Of a stretch of 64,000 nt of DNA, positions 27,260-35,939 are shown piece by piece. Origin of the DNA: Ectothiorhodosinus mongolicus (GTDB lineage: Bacteria > Pseudomonadota > Gammaproteobacteria > Ectothiorhodospirales > Ectothiorhodospiraceae). The first letter of the stretch is position 1; every line of letters starts with the position of its first letter. The notes under the pieces are model-generated. The model was not told the DNA's origin, did not search any database, and was given only the letters and a program-made list of their open reading frames with translations. The stretch lies in NCBI RefSeq assembly GCF_022406875.1, contig NZ_CP023018.1:97575-161574 (forward strand). The letters are read 5' to 3'. Position numbers and translations under genes: made by a program.

Positions 27260-28189
27260 TTAAGACTTCAGCAAGTTCTCACCGGAAAACCCATTGTTCT
27301 CCATCAACTTGCGCAGGCGCTTCAAGCCATCTAACTGAATCTGCCGCACCCGCTCGCGCGTTACCCCTAGTGCGACACCGACTTCTTCCAAGGTCGCGGT
27401 CTCGTGCCCTTGCAGGCCGAATCGGCGCACCAGCACCTCGCGTTGTTTTTCATCAAGTTCTTGCAAACACTGCTCAATCCAGTGAATCAAGGCCTCATCC
27501 TGCAACAAATCATCGGGTTCAGGGGTTTGTTCATCGGCCAGCAAGTCCAGCAAGGGATGCTCGCCATCGCGACCCACCGGCACATCTACCGAGCTGACCT
27601 TCTCGGACAGCTGCAGCAGGCGTGAGATCTCATCAATGGGCTTATCCAAATAGCGCGCCACTTCCTCAGGGCTGGGCTCACGATCCAACAGCTGTGCTAG
27701 ATGACGGGCGGCGCGCAAATAGATATTGAGTTCCTTCATCACATGAATGGGCAAGCGAATGGTGCGTCCCTGATTCATAATGGCGCGCTCGATGGTCTGG
27801 CGAATCCACCAAGTCGCATAGGTCGAAAAGCGAAAGCCGCGCTCGGGATCGAACTTTTCAACCGCCCGCATCAGCCCCAAGTTGCCCTCCTCAATGAGAT
27901 CCAACAAAGCCAAACCGCGATTCATATAGCGGCGCGCAATCTTCACCACCAGGCGCAGATTGCATTCAATCATCTTGGCTCGGCCCGCCGCATCGCCTTG
28001 CTGGGCAAGCCGCGCGTAGTGAACTTCCTCCTCGGCGGTGAGCAGCGTGGAAAACTCGATTTCACTCAAATACAGCCGGGTGGCGTCCAACTCACCTCGA
28101 GGAGCGTCTTGTGGCAAGCTCGGCAGCTCATCCTCCGAGCCAGCGCCCGACGACCCCTTACCCTGCTTCTCCTCTGCATCCTCGTACAC
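27260..28189 (-). CDS. rpoS: RNA polymerase sigma factor RpoS
   Basis: The stationary-phase and general stress sigma factor. Region 1.2 is seen as [21 protein letters not shown], region 2 as [20 protein letters not shown] and [19 protein letters not shown], and the region 4 helix-turn-helix as [20 protein letters not shown]. The 309 residues are slightly fewer than the E. coli 330, mainly at the N-terminus. It lies 30 nt downstream of nlpD, as is usual; in relatives a main rpoS promoter is inside nlpD. The acidic N-terminal tail ([15 protein letters not shown]) is poorly conserved. Confidence 0.95.
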   Translation of the reverse strand: MYEDAEEKQGKGSSGAGSEDELPSLPQDAPRGELDATRLYLSEIEFSTLLTAEEEVHYARLAQQGDAAGRAKMIECNLRLVVKIARRYMNRGLALLDLIEEGNLGLMRAVEKFDPERGFRFSTYATWWIRQTIERAIMNQGRTIRLPIHVMKELNIYLRAARHLAQLLDREPSPEEVARYLDKPIDEISRLLQLSEKVSSVDVPVGRDGEHPLLDLLADEQTPEPDDLLQDEALIHWIEQCLQELDEKQREVLVRRFGLQGHETATLEEVGVALGVTRERVRQIQLDGLKRLRKLMENNGFSGENLLKS

Positions 28190-28219
28190 CGCCAGTCTCC
28201 TGTGTACCGCTTCGTGGTT

Positions 28220-28972
28220 TTAGCGGCGCGGCAAAAAGCGCAGTGGATCTACCGGTCTGCCATCCTCACGAATCTCAAAATGCAACATGTGGCGGTCTGT
28301 TCCGGTATCACCCAAAAGCGCAATCTCTTGCCCCGCGCTCACCCTATCCCCTTCATTAACGAGGATTTTTTCGTTGTGTGCATACGCACTTAAGTAGCGC
28401 GCATCGTGCTTGATGATAATAAGTCGGCCATATCCGACAAGTCCACTCCCGCTATAAACCACTTCACCTTCTGCCGCTGCGCGCACCGGCTGCCCAGGTT
28501 GACCGGCGATCCCAATCCCGCGACGGGCAGCAGAACCCTCACTGGGAAAACCACGAATCACCTGCCCCTGTGTCGGCCACTGCCAGCTCACATTGCCGCG
28601 ATACGGAGTACTGGGCGCCGGAGCTGGACGCGCCGCCGGTGCCGGCGTCGCTGCAGGCTGACGGTCTCGTTGCGCAGTTTGTTGTGGCCTTTGCGGCGTC
28701 GGTTGCGATGGCGCACGAGCCACTGGCGCTGCACCCGTAGGTGGGGTTACTCGGATGCGTTGGCCTGCATAAATCGTATAAGGCGGCCGAATACCGTTCC
28801 AAGCCGCCAGTTCCTGCCACTGCACACCATAGCGAAATGAAATGGAATATAGCGACTCATTCTGCCGCACCAAATGTTCACCCGCACGGAACGCACGCAC
28901 ACTCTCCGGAGGCAACGCACAGCCAACAATGACAAGGGATAAAAAAATAATGATGGCAAAGCGCATCCACAT
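28220..28972 (-). CDS. nlpD: Murein hydrolase activator NlpD (LysM and degenerate LytM lipoprotein)
   Basis: An outer-membrane lipoprotein that activates the cell-separation amidase AmiC. The signal sequence ends in the lipobox VIVGC (Cys18). A LysM domain follows (residues about 33-77, HLVRQNESLYSISFRYG to YAGQRIRV), then a Pro/Ala/Gln-rich linker and an M23 domain. The M23 zinc ligands are degenerate: RRGIGIAG stands where active enzymes have HxGxD, which is the rule for NlpD. 250 residues. Position between yqaA and rpoS supports the call. Confidence 0.93.
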   Translation of the reverse strand: MWMRFAIIIFLSLVIVGCALPPESVRAFRAGEHLVRQNESLYSISFRYGVQWQELAAWNGIRPPYTIYAGQRIRVTPPTGAAPVARAPSQPTPQRPQQTAQRDRQPAATPAPAARPAPAPSTPYRGNVSWQWPTQGQVIRGFPSEGSAARRGIGIAGQPGQPVRAAAEGEVVYSGSGLVGYGRLIIIKHDARYLSAYAHNEKILVNEGDRVSAGQEIALLGDTGTDRHMLHFEIREDGRPVDPLRFLPRR

Positions 28973-28975
28973 GGC

Positions 28976-29560
28976 TTAACTCAGCGTGTAGTACACCAAC
29001 AAAGCTAGGACCAAAACCAAGACACTCAACCAACCGATCCATTCCATGTAGGGACGGATCTTGGGCTCAATTTTGGGTCCAGCCCAGCTAACCAAGAAAG
29101 CCACAGCATAGAAGCGCGCGCCCCGACCAATCAAAGAGGCAATCACAAACGGCAGAAAGGCCATGGACAGTGCCCCGGCGGCAATCGTGAACACCTTGTA
29201 AGGAATGGGCGAGAAACCCGCTACCAACACCACCCAAACGCCCCAAATCGCAAACCACTCAATCGCCAAGTTCAGAGCATCCTCTTGGCCCATTTGACCA
29301 ATCCACGGCGTCAACGCTTCAATCGCGAGATAACCCAAGACATACCCCAACACACCGCCCAAAACGGAAAATACTGTGGTGATGGTCGCCAAAGTCAGCG
29401 CTTTGTGGGGCCGTGCCAAAGCCATCGGCGCCAGCATGACATCGGGGGGTATGGGGAAAAATGAGGACTCGGCAAAAGACAGTCCGGCCAAATAGCGTGG
29501 CCCGTAGCGGTGCCTGGACCATTGCAGTACCCGATCGTAAAGCGGTCCGAACACCTTCAT
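28976..29560 (-). CDS. yqaA: YqaA-family membrane protein (DedA/VTT-like)
   Basis: A 194-residue inner-membrane protein with about four or five helices. The family motifs ESSFFPIPPDVML and AGFSPIPYKVFTIAAGAL are clear; they match the re-entrant loops of the DedA/VTT superfamily, whose members flip or transport lipids. YqaA itself has no settled function. It sits inside surE-pcm-yqaA-nlpD-rpoS, overlapping pcm by four bases and leaving three bases to nlpD, so it is cotranscribed. Confidence 0.85.
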   Translation of the reverse strand: MKVFGPLYDRVLQWSRHRYGPRYLAGLSFAESSFFPIPPDVMLAPMALARPHKALTLATITTVFSVLGGVLGYVLGYLAIEALTPWIGQMGQEDALNLAIEWFAIWGVWVVLVAGFSPIPYKVFTIAAGALSMAFLPFVIASLIGRGARFYAVAFLVSWAGPKIEPKIRPYMEWIGWLSVLVLVLALLVYYTLS

Positions 29561-30222
29561 GCGATAGCCCCAGGAAGCAGTGGCACAAAACTCACCGCTC
29601 CCAAATCCTGTTTCTCAAAACCCTGATCGGTTTTCACCAAGCGGATCAAATTTTGTCGTCCGGCGGCGCCAACGGGGGCTAACAGCTGCCCCCCCAGGGT
29701 CAATTGATCCAACAACGCTGCAGGCACTTCCACTGGGGCCGCTGTCAACAAGATCACGTCATATGGCGCATCCTCAGGCCAGCCACCAAAGCCATCGACA
29801 TGGCGCAGGCTGACATTATCCAGCTTGAGCACGTTCAGCACCTCACGTGCTTGTCTTTGCAGCGGTCGAATTCGCTCTAGGCTAACCACCCGCGGTACCA
29901 GCTGTGCCAACACCGCGGCTTGATAGCCAGAGCCAGTGCCAATCTCCAGCACTTTTTGTGGTTGCCCTCGCTGCAAACATGCCTCGGTCATGCGTGCCAC
30001 AATATAGGGCTGCGAAATCGTCTGTTCGTAACCAATCGGCAGAGGCGTGTTGTCGTAGGCCCGATGGGCCAAGCCCTCCTCAACAAACAAGTGCCGGGGC
30101 GTGGTGCGCATCACCTCGAGCACCCGCGCATCATGAATCCCCATATCCTTAAGCTGACGCACCATCCGATCACGCGAACGCTGCGACGTCATCCCCAAAC
30201 CTGACGTGGGCGATGCGCTCAC
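29557..30222 (-). CDS. pcm: Protein-L-isoaspartate O-methyltransferase
   Basis: Repairs isoaspartyl residues in aged proteins using S-adenosylmethionine. The SAM-binding motif [15 protein letters not shown] and post-motif [18 protein letters not shown] are present, together with [25 protein letters not shown] and [13 protein letters not shown]. 221 residues. It overlaps surE by four bases upstream and yqaA by four bases downstream. Its linkage to rpoS fits a role in stationary-phase survival. Confidence 0.95.
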   Translation of the reverse strand: MSASPTSGLGMTSQRSRDRMVRQLKDMGIHDARVLEVMRTTPRHLFVEEGLAHRAYDNTPLPIGYEQTISQPYIVARMTEACLQRGQPQKVLEIGTGSGYQAAVLAQLVPRVVSLERIRPLQRQAREVLNVLKLDNVSLRHVDGFGGWPEDAPYDVILLTAAPVEVPAALLDQLTLGGQLLAPVGAAGRQNLIRLVKTDQGFEKQDLGAVSFVPLLPGAIA

Positions 30223-30974
30223 TCAGACTCCTCGGTTAACCAACGACTGACCACATCAATGGCCTCATAACGCGTCAAATCCACTTGGATGGGCGTGATC
30301 GAGACATAACCATGGCGCACCGCGTAAAAGTCCGTACCCAAACCCGCATCTTGTTCCTCACCGGCAGGACCCACCCAATAAATCGGCAGACCGCGCGGGT
30401 CGGCGCTGCGGGTCACCGGCTCAGCTCTATGCCGATGTCCCAAACGAGTGGCTTGGTAGCCCTTGATTTGGTCGCGCGGCAGATCCGGAACATTGATGTT
30501 TAAAATCGTATCGGAAGGCAGAGGAATACGGCTTAATCGGTCCAGTAATTCCAAAACAATTTGTGCGGCGGTTTCAAAATGTCGCCCTTCTTGCGTCATG
30601 GCCAAGGACACGGCCATGGCCGGCAACCCGAGGAAACGCCCTTCCATGGCGGCAGCCACCGTCCCCGAATACAACACATCATCACCCATGTTTGCGCCAG
30701 AGTTGATCCCCGAGATCACCATATCCGGCTCGTTCTCGAGTAACCCCGTGATGGCAAGGTGCACACAATCGGTAGGCGTGCCATCAACGCGCACATCGCC
30801 ATTATCCAAAACCAGGGCCCTTAAGGGTCGCGTCAGGGTCAAAGAGTTACTGGCGCCGCTGCGATCACGATCCGGTGCAACCACGTCAATTTCAGCGCGC
30901 TTACGCAGCGCCTTCGCTAAAGTTTGCAGGCCGGGCGCGTGCACGCCATCATCATTGCTGAGCAGAATGCGCAT
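30219..30974 (-). CDS. surE: 5'/3'-nucleotidase SurE
   Basis: A metal-dependent nucleoside monophosphate phosphatase, 251 residues. The metal-binding pair Asp8-Asp9 lies in [41 protein letters not shown] and [18 protein letters not shown] complete the active site. It is the first gene of the surE-pcm-yqaA-nlpD-rpoS operon and diverges from the Smr gene 60 nt away. Confidence 0.95.
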   Translation of the reverse strand: MRILLSNDDGVHAPGLQTLAKALRKRAEIDVVAPDRDRSGASNSLTLTRPLRALVLDNGDVRVDGTPTDCVHLAITGLLENEPDMVISGINSGANMGDDVLYSGTVAAAMEGRFLGLPAMAVSLAMTQEGRHFETAAQIVLELLDRLSRIPLPSDTILNINVPDLPRDQIKGYQATRLGHRHRAEPVTRSADPRGLPIYWVGPAGEEQDAGLGTDFYAVRHGYVSITPIQVDLTRYEAIDVVSRWLTEESE

Positions 30975-31034
30975 AGCTGTCCATCGATTGAATCAGGGCG
31001 CCAATATACTGGAAAACCCGGGGCAAAAGCAGTC

Positions 31035-31577
31035 ATGAGCAAAGATGAATCCGTGGATGATAACGATCCTCGCCTGTTTTTCGAGGCGGTCGGCAAGGTG
31101 CAACCCGTGCATGACGATCGTGCGCCGCTGCGCTCTGCGCCGCCGCCACCCAAGCCTCGACAAAAGGCTTTGGATGCCCAGGCGGCGCTTCAGGCTCTGG
31201 CCCAGCACCCCTTTGCCGTCACCGATGTACAGCCCGGAGATGAGGTCAGCTATGCCCGCCAAGGCTTAAAGCGCGGCGTGTTGAAAAAGCTGCGGCGCGG
31301 CGAATATCGACTCGATGGCGAATTGGACCTTCACGGCTTATCCGCTTGGCAGGCAGAACAGGCCCTAGCGCTATTTTTTAGCGAGGCCTTGGCCGAGGGC
31401 TTACGCTGTCTGCGCGTCATTCATGGCAAAGGGCTGCGCTCCAAAGCCGGTGGGCCGGTGCTTAAAAGCCTTACCACAGGCTGGCTGCTGCGTCGTGATG
31501 ATGTGGTGGCGTTTTGTTCGGCGCCACCGGCCATGGGAGGAACTGGTGCAGTCTTGGTTTTACTCAAGGGAAAATGA
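31035..31577 (+). CDS. Smr-domain protein (SmrA/YdaL-like)
   Basis: A 180-residue protein with a charged, proline-rich N-terminus and a C-terminal Smr domain. The domain is marked by LDLHGLSAWQAEQAL, VIHGKGLRSKAGGPVLK and a GTGAVLVLLK end, as in the small MutS-related nicking endonucleases of the SmrA type. Its cellular role in these bacteria is unclear. The ATG at 31035 fits the family start (MSKDE); an open extension upstream overlaps surE and lacks support. Confidence 0.87.
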   Translation: MSKDESVDDNDPRLFFEAVGKVQPVHDDRAPLRSAPPPPKPRQKALDAQAALQALAQHPFAVTDVQPGDEVSYARQGLKRGVLKKLRRGEYRLDGELDLHGLSAWQAEQALALFFSEALAEGLRCLRVIHGKGLRSKAGGPVLKSLTTGWLLRRDDVVAFCSAPPAMGGTGAVLVLLKGK

Positions 31578-31594
31578 AAAAACTTGGGTTAAAA

Positions 31595-31608
31595 TTGGGA
31601 TAAATCAA
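31595..31608. promoter_or_regulatory. FNR-like half-conserved box upstream of the fnr-like gene
   Basis: TTGGG-ATAA-ATCAA has one perfect half site of the FNR/Crp-type dyad TTGAT-N4-ATCAA and a weaker left half. It lies 14 nt before the ATG of the Crp/Fnr gene, in the 45-nt gap after the Smr gene. Autoregulation is known for FNR and would fit, but the evidence is one site. Confidence 0.35.
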
Positions 31609-31622
31609 AAGTAAACCTCCCC

Positions 31623-32360
31623 ATGCGAACGCCGATGCCTACACCTAAGAATTCTATCGAACCCCTGGGTCCTGTATTGGATAACAACTGCATGCGCTGT
31701 CCGGTGCGTGAGGTCAGCCTGTTTGGCGCCCTGCCCCTAGAAATTGTCGAGCAATTAAATAACCCGGCAGAGCATCAACTATTGCCCTCAGGTCAAGTGA
31801 TTTATCGAGAAGATGCCGCCTCTGACGCGGCCTACACGCTCAAAGATGGCGTCATCAAACTGACTCGGCGCGCTAATGGCAAAGATCAGATCCTGCGCTT
31901 GATTACCCAGGGCGACGTGATGGGCGCTGAAGGCCTCTTAACGGGCCACTACAACCACACGGCGACAGCGCTCACCCCCGTGCAAGTCTGTCGCTTGCCG
32001 ATTCCAGTGTTAAAGCGTCTGCAAGACGAGCATCCCATCATGAACCATGCGCTGTTAGCGCGGTGGGCATCAGCCCTGCAACAAGTCGAGAATCTTGCCC
32101 TAGAAATTGGCACGAAAAAAGCCGGCGCACGGCTGGCCGCATTCCTGCTCTATTGGAGCGGTCGCTTCGGTCATGAAGACAGCCTACCCCTACCCTTATC
32201 ACGTGCCGAAACCGGCGAGCTGTTGGGCCTGACCATCGAGACCGTGAGCCGGTTTTTTGCGGATTTCAAACGCCGTGGCTACGTCAAAGAAAAATCAGGC
32301 CGCATCACGATTATGGACGCCAAAGCCTTAGAGGCGATTAGCCAAGGCCAGAGTCACTAG
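31623..32360 (+). CDS. FNR-like transcriptional regulator with an incomplete cluster-ligand set
   Basis: A Crp/Fnr-family DNA-binding protein, 245 residues. A cyclic-nucleotide-like beta barrel (residues about 35-150) is followed by a winged helix whose recognition segment ETVSRFFADFKRRG keeps the Glu-Ser-Arg triad of FNR, so TTGAT-N4-ATCAA sites are expected. Cysteines are only Cys23 and Cys26 (NNCMRCP) and Cys123 (VQVCRLP), aligning with FNR Cys20, Cys23 and Cys122. The other two N-terminal FNR cysteines are absent, leaving three for a four-ligand cluster. No good ribosome binding site precedes the ATG. The stop abuts that of truD. Confidence 0.85.
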   Translation: MRTPMPTPKNSIEPLGPVLDNNCMRCPVREVSLFGALPLEIVEQLNNPAEHQLLPSGQVIYREDAASDAAYTLKDGVIKLTRRANGKDQILRLITQGDVMGAEGLLTGHYNHTATALTPVQVCRLPIPVLKRLQDEHPIMNHALLARWASALQQVENLALEIGTKKAGARLAAFLLYWSGRFGHEDSLPLPLSRAETGELLGLTIETVSRFFADFKRRGYVKEKSGRITIMDAKALEAISQGQSH

Positions 32361-33347
32361 CTAATGCGTCTGCGCGAATTGGCTGATAACGCTGGTAGCG
32401 TATGCCCCGGCGGGTAATCTGAAGGCCAGCCTCAGGGTGTTTGTCCCCTCGCGAGCCCAAGTCAGGTCATGCACCGGCACGCGGAAACTGCGCCGCTCCT
32501 GTTTTAGCCCGGCTTGACACAGCCCTTCTGTGAATAACGCGAATTGATCAGCGATGCGCAATTCCCGGACATGCACATCTGCCTCGCTGGGTGGCAGCCC
32601 GCAGCCCCACAGCGGCCCCGAAGGATGAATATCGAATGCCGCAATGCGGCTTACGATCTCCGCATCCGGATGCTGACACACGAAAAAACTCCCTGAGCCC
32701 TCTAGCTGCATGACATCACCGACAAGGGCCTGATCCCAAGTGTCTTCGTCGACCCGCTGTTGCAACACCGCATTAAAAATCGCCGAGCGCGCCGCCGAGA
32801 GATACAAACCTCGGCGTTTTTTGTCTTTGACCTGAATCCGTCCCTCAAATAAAGCGCGCGCTTGTTGCAAATTACCGCCATCGCGGCCAAAGCGCTGCGC
32901 GCCGAAGAAATTAGGCATGCCGCGGAGGCGTATCTCGTTCAATTGCTGCTCCGCAGCCTCCCAGTCACCCGCGCACTCGCGCAAGCAGATCTCAAAGCGG
33001 TTGCCCCGCAAATGACCCACTCGAAGCTTGCGGTGATGGCGCCGCGCATTTAACACCCTGATCGCATCAGACAATCCGCTCCAATCAGGATCGGCTTGCC
33101 CCGGCAGATGCAGGCTAAACCATTGGCGCGTGACCGCCCGGCGATCTTTGAGTCCTGCGTAACCGATGTCTTTTTGCCGCAGCCCGGAGAGCCGAGCCAG
33201 AGCAGAAACCACATCCGAAGTATTCAGATCATGCTTTTCGATCCACAGCCAGAGGTGCTCGCCCTCACCGCTAGGCTCGGTAGCGGCGCACTCCTCCACC
33301 ACAAAATCACTGAAAGACTGGCGCAGAATTGCCGAAAAGCCGCTCAC
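32361..33347 (-). CDS. truD: tRNA pseudouridine synthase D
   Basis: Makes pseudouridine 13 in tRNA-Glu. The catalytic aspartate is Asp68 in GYAGLKDRRAVTRQW. GEGEHLWLWIEK, FFGAQRFGRDGGNL and the inserted TruD domain are clear. 328 residues from a GTG start that overlaps the tsaB stop (GTGA). The N-terminus is about 15 residues shorter than in E. coli, and no usable start lies further upstream in frame. It is the last gene of a minus-strand run beginning at ybbA; its stop directly abuts that of the fnr-like gene. Confidence 0.92.
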   Translation of the reverse strand: MSGFSAILRQSFSDFVVEECAATEPSGEGEHLWLWIEKHDLNTSDVVSALARLSGLRQKDIGYAGLKDRRAVTRQWFSLHLPGQADPDWSGLSDAIRVLNARRHHRKLRVGHLRGNRFEICLRECAGDWEAAEQQLNEIRLRGMPNFFGAQRFGRDGGNLQQARALFEGRIQVKDKKRRGLYLSAARSAIFNAVLQQRVDEDTWDQALVGDVMQLEGSGSFFVCQHPDAEIVSRIAAFDIHPSGPLWGCGLPPSEADVHVRELRIADQFALFTEGLCQAGLKQERRSFRVPVHDLTWAREGTNTLRLAFRLPAGAYATSVISQFAQTH

Positions 33348-34024
33348 CGAGTTTTCACCACTTGATCGCGAAGATAAACCGGCATGGCCTCATCGGCCGA
33401 GACCCCCAGGCCCTGGGCAAAATCTCGCACGGCCAAGCGCGCCACCTCATGCGCTCGAGGCAATAGATTTGCGGCCAGATTTTGAGGTTCTTGCCCCATT
33501 GAAGCAGCCAGCACCGCCCCATAAGTCTGCCAGCCGCGGCCAATGGCTTGATAAGCCTGGCCAGATTGATCAGCCAGCTGATCCGGCGCACTGACCTGCT
33601 CTGGGAGCGAACCGAGCATTGCCAAGCCCTCTACATCAGCGCCATACATCGCCCAGTATACCTCGCCCATGCGGGCGTCTAGCGCCGCCATCACCGGCAA
33701 CTCAGGCGCCTGATCTAAGGCGCGTTGTGCCAGAGACGCCAGTGTAGACACGGGTACCACAGGCAGGTCTCGAGCAAACGCCACACCCTGGATCACCGCA
33801 CACGCCATACGTAAACCGGTAAAAGCGCCAGGGCCCCGTCCGAAGGCGAGCGCATCAACAGCGCCCAAATCCACACCCGCCTCATCCAACACCGCCTGCA
33901 TCATCGGCAAAATCAACCGGCCATGCGCCCGCGGGGCTTCTTGCTCGCGATGTAGGATCTCACCCTCACACCACAGCGCCGCTGAACAACCCTCGGTGGC
34001 AGTTTCAATAGCCAGCAGCTTCAA
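33344..34024 (-). CDS. tsaB: tRNA threonylcarbamoyladenosine biosynthesis protein TsaB
   Basis: A partner of TsaD and TsaE in forming t6A37 in tRNAs that read ANN codons. The N-terminus LKLLAIETATEGCSAAL and the segment AFGRGPGAFTGLRMA are typical of the inactive ASKHA paralogue TsaB. I chose TTG at 34024, giving 227 residues, because GGAGGT precedes it by five bases and the family starts right before LLAIET. It overlaps the end of the upstream helicase gene by 20 bases and that of truD by four. Confidence 0.92.
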   Translation of the reverse strand: MKLLAIETATEGCSAALWCEGEILHREQEAPRAHGRLILPMMQAVLDEAGVDLGAVDALAFGRGPGAFTGLRMACAVIQGVAFARDLPVVPVSTLASLAQRALDQAPELPVMAALDARMGEVYWAMYGADVEGLAMLGSLPEQVSAPDQLADQSGQAYQAIGRGWQTYGAVLAASMGQEPQNLAANLLPRAHEVARLAVRDFAQGLGVSADEAMPVYLRDQVVKTR

Positions 34025-35936
34025 GCGCACCTCCGGACCGCAAAAATTGCGCTGCCGCTTGGCTGTCATTCAGCACAGGCATATTAGGTAGACTCTTAAT
34101 GAATAATCGTCCATAAGATTTTGTTTTTATTCTTTTATCGCAAATCATTAACACCCCAAAGTCGCCCGGATCTCGAATCAATCTACCGGCGCCCTGCTTC
34201 AATAAGATCACCGCCTGCGGCATCTGCAAATGCGTGAAGGGATTCTCCCCTTTGGCCTGACAATCCGCCATACGCGCCTCCAATACGGGATCGCCAGGCG
34301 AGGCAAACGGCAGACGGTCAATCACCACCAGGGTTAGCGCCATACCGCGCACATCCACCCCTTCCCAAAAACTCTGCGAGCCCAACAACACGGCATTGCC
34401 CGCCTCACGAAAGCGCTGCAATAAAATCTGCCGCGGCGCTTCGTTTTGCACCAAGACGGGGCGATTGACTTGAGGCCGCAGCAGCTTGGCTGCTTCTTGC
34501 AAGGCGCGCAAACTGGTGAACAGCAAAAAGCTGCCGCCTGGATTAGCCTCAATCAGTGGCAGCGCCTCTTGTACCACTGCCGCGGTATGGCCAGGGTCAT
34601 TGGGTTCGGGTAAGTGAGCGGGCAATAGCAGGCGCGCGCACTGCGGGTAATCAAAGGGACTTTCCAACATGAAAGTGCGCGCCTCGTGCAAACCGAGGCG
34701 ACTGAGAAAATGCTGTACCCCACCACCCACCGAAAGCGTCGCGGACGTAAAAATCCAACAGGGCGTTAACGCCTGGCGATGCGTGGAAAAATGATTCGCC
34801 ACATCCAAGGGCGTGGCATGCAGGGTAAAGCTGCGACTGAACGTCTCATACCACAGTACGCGACCCGACTGCGCCTCAGCAAAACGCGCCAGCCAAGCCA
34901 GATGCGCCTCAATACGCCGCGCGCAGGCCTCGAGGCCGCGGCCCCGCTCGCGAATGGGTGCTAACTGATCTCTCAACTGTTGCAGCGCTTCATGAAGCGC
35001 CTGATACGCCTGTACAATGGCCGATTGATCGGCAATATCTGCCCAGGGCCCGCGTGCCGGCAGCCCCTCTAAGGCCAGTCGAAAATCACGCACGGCTTTG
35101 CTCAAAGGATCGCCGGCATCACGCAGCTCCGGCATGTCGGGCGCCTCACTCAAGACCTCTTGAGTGACATCCCGCGCTAGGTCCGAAAGTTGGCGTGAGC
35201 CCAAATGCTCGCCGAAAAACTGCGTCGCTAGCTCCGGCAACTGATGCGCCTCATCGATAATAATCGCATCAGCCGTGGGCAGAAGCTCAGCAAAACCCGA
35301 TTCACGTAGGCCCATATCGGCCAACAATAAGTGGTGATTAATCACCACGATATCGGCGTCTTGAGCTTTGCGCCGCGCGCGCAGCACCGGACAGCGGTCA
35401 TATTCCGGACACTCCTGCCCCAAGCAATTATCAATGGTGGAGGTGATGCGCGGCCATAGCAGCGAATCCTCGGGAATATCCTCGAGCTCGGCAATGTCTC
35501 CACTTTGGGTTTGCTCCGCCCATTCCAGCGCCTGAGCCAGTTGTCCTTGCAGGGTTGGAGATAGACCTTTGGCCTCCATCTGCGTCATTTTCAGACGATG
35601 CGGACAGAGATAATTAGAGCGGCCCTTGAGCAAAGCCACCTCGACGCTCACACCCAGAGCGCGAGACACCAGCGGCAGATCCTTGTGAAACAGCTGGTCC
35701 TGCAAATGGCGTGTGCCGGTGGAGATAATCACCCGGCCCTGATGCGATAAAGCTGGCACCAAATACGCAAACGTTTTGCCCACACCAGTACCGGCTTCGA
35801 CGATCAAACTGGCCCGATCAGCAATAGCTTGTTGTACCGCCTCGGCCATGTCTTGCTGTTCACCGCGGGGCGCAAAGCCGGCCAGACAATGCGCCAAAGG
35901 CCCTTCACGACTGAGTAACTGTCTTGCATCATCCAT
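34005..35936 (-). CDS. yoaA: DinG-family ATP-dependent DNA helicase (YoaA-like)
   Basis: An XPD-like 5'-3' helicase, 643 residues. Walker A is EAGTGVGKT (about residue 47), the DEAH box is IIIDEAHQLPE, and four cysteines (NYLC, then NCLGQEC and YDRC) are placed like the ligands of the Fe-S cluster that this family needs. Later motifs include FTSATLS and LGSQSFWEGVDVRGMAL. No exonuclease domain is attached. The place next to tsaB and relA agrees with YoaA more than with DinG. No LexA box is visible before it; relA ends three bases upstream. Confidence 0.9.
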   Translation of the reverse strand: MDDARQLLSREGPLAHCLAGFAPRGEQQDMAEAVQQAIADRASLIVEAGTGVGKTFAYLVPALSHQGRVIISTGTRHLQDQLFHKDLPLVSRALGVSVEVALLKGRSNYLCPHRLKMTQMEAKGLSPTLQGQLAQALEWAEQTQSGDIAELEDIPEDSLLWPRITSTIDNCLGQECPEYDRCPVLRARRKAQDADIVVINHHLLLADMGLRESGFAELLPTADAIIIDEAHQLPELATQFFGEHLGSRQLSDLARDVTQEVLSEAPDMPELRDAGDPLSKAVRDFRLALEGLPARGPWADIADQSAIVQAYQALHEALQQLRDQLAPIRERGRGLEACARRIEAHLAWLARFAEAQSGRVLWYETFSRSFTLHATPLDVANHFSTHRQALTPCWIFTSATLSVGGGVQHFLSRLGLHEARTFMLESPFDYPQCARLLLPAHLPEPNDPGHTAAVVQEALPLIEANPGGSFLLFTSLRALQEAAKLLRPQVNRPVLVQNEAPRQILLQRFREAGNAVLLGSQSFWEGVDVRGMALTLVVIDRLPFASPGDPVLEARMADCQAKGENPFTHLQMPQAVILLKQGAGRLIRDPGDFGVLMICDKRIKTKSYGRLFIKSLPNMPVLNDSQAAAQFLRSGGALEAAGY

Positions 35937-35939
35937 GAT

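Noticed and set aside
27701-28393. A 230-codon plus-strand frame across rpoS and nlpD
   Set aside because: It spans two real minus-strand genes and their spacer and has no recognisable domain.
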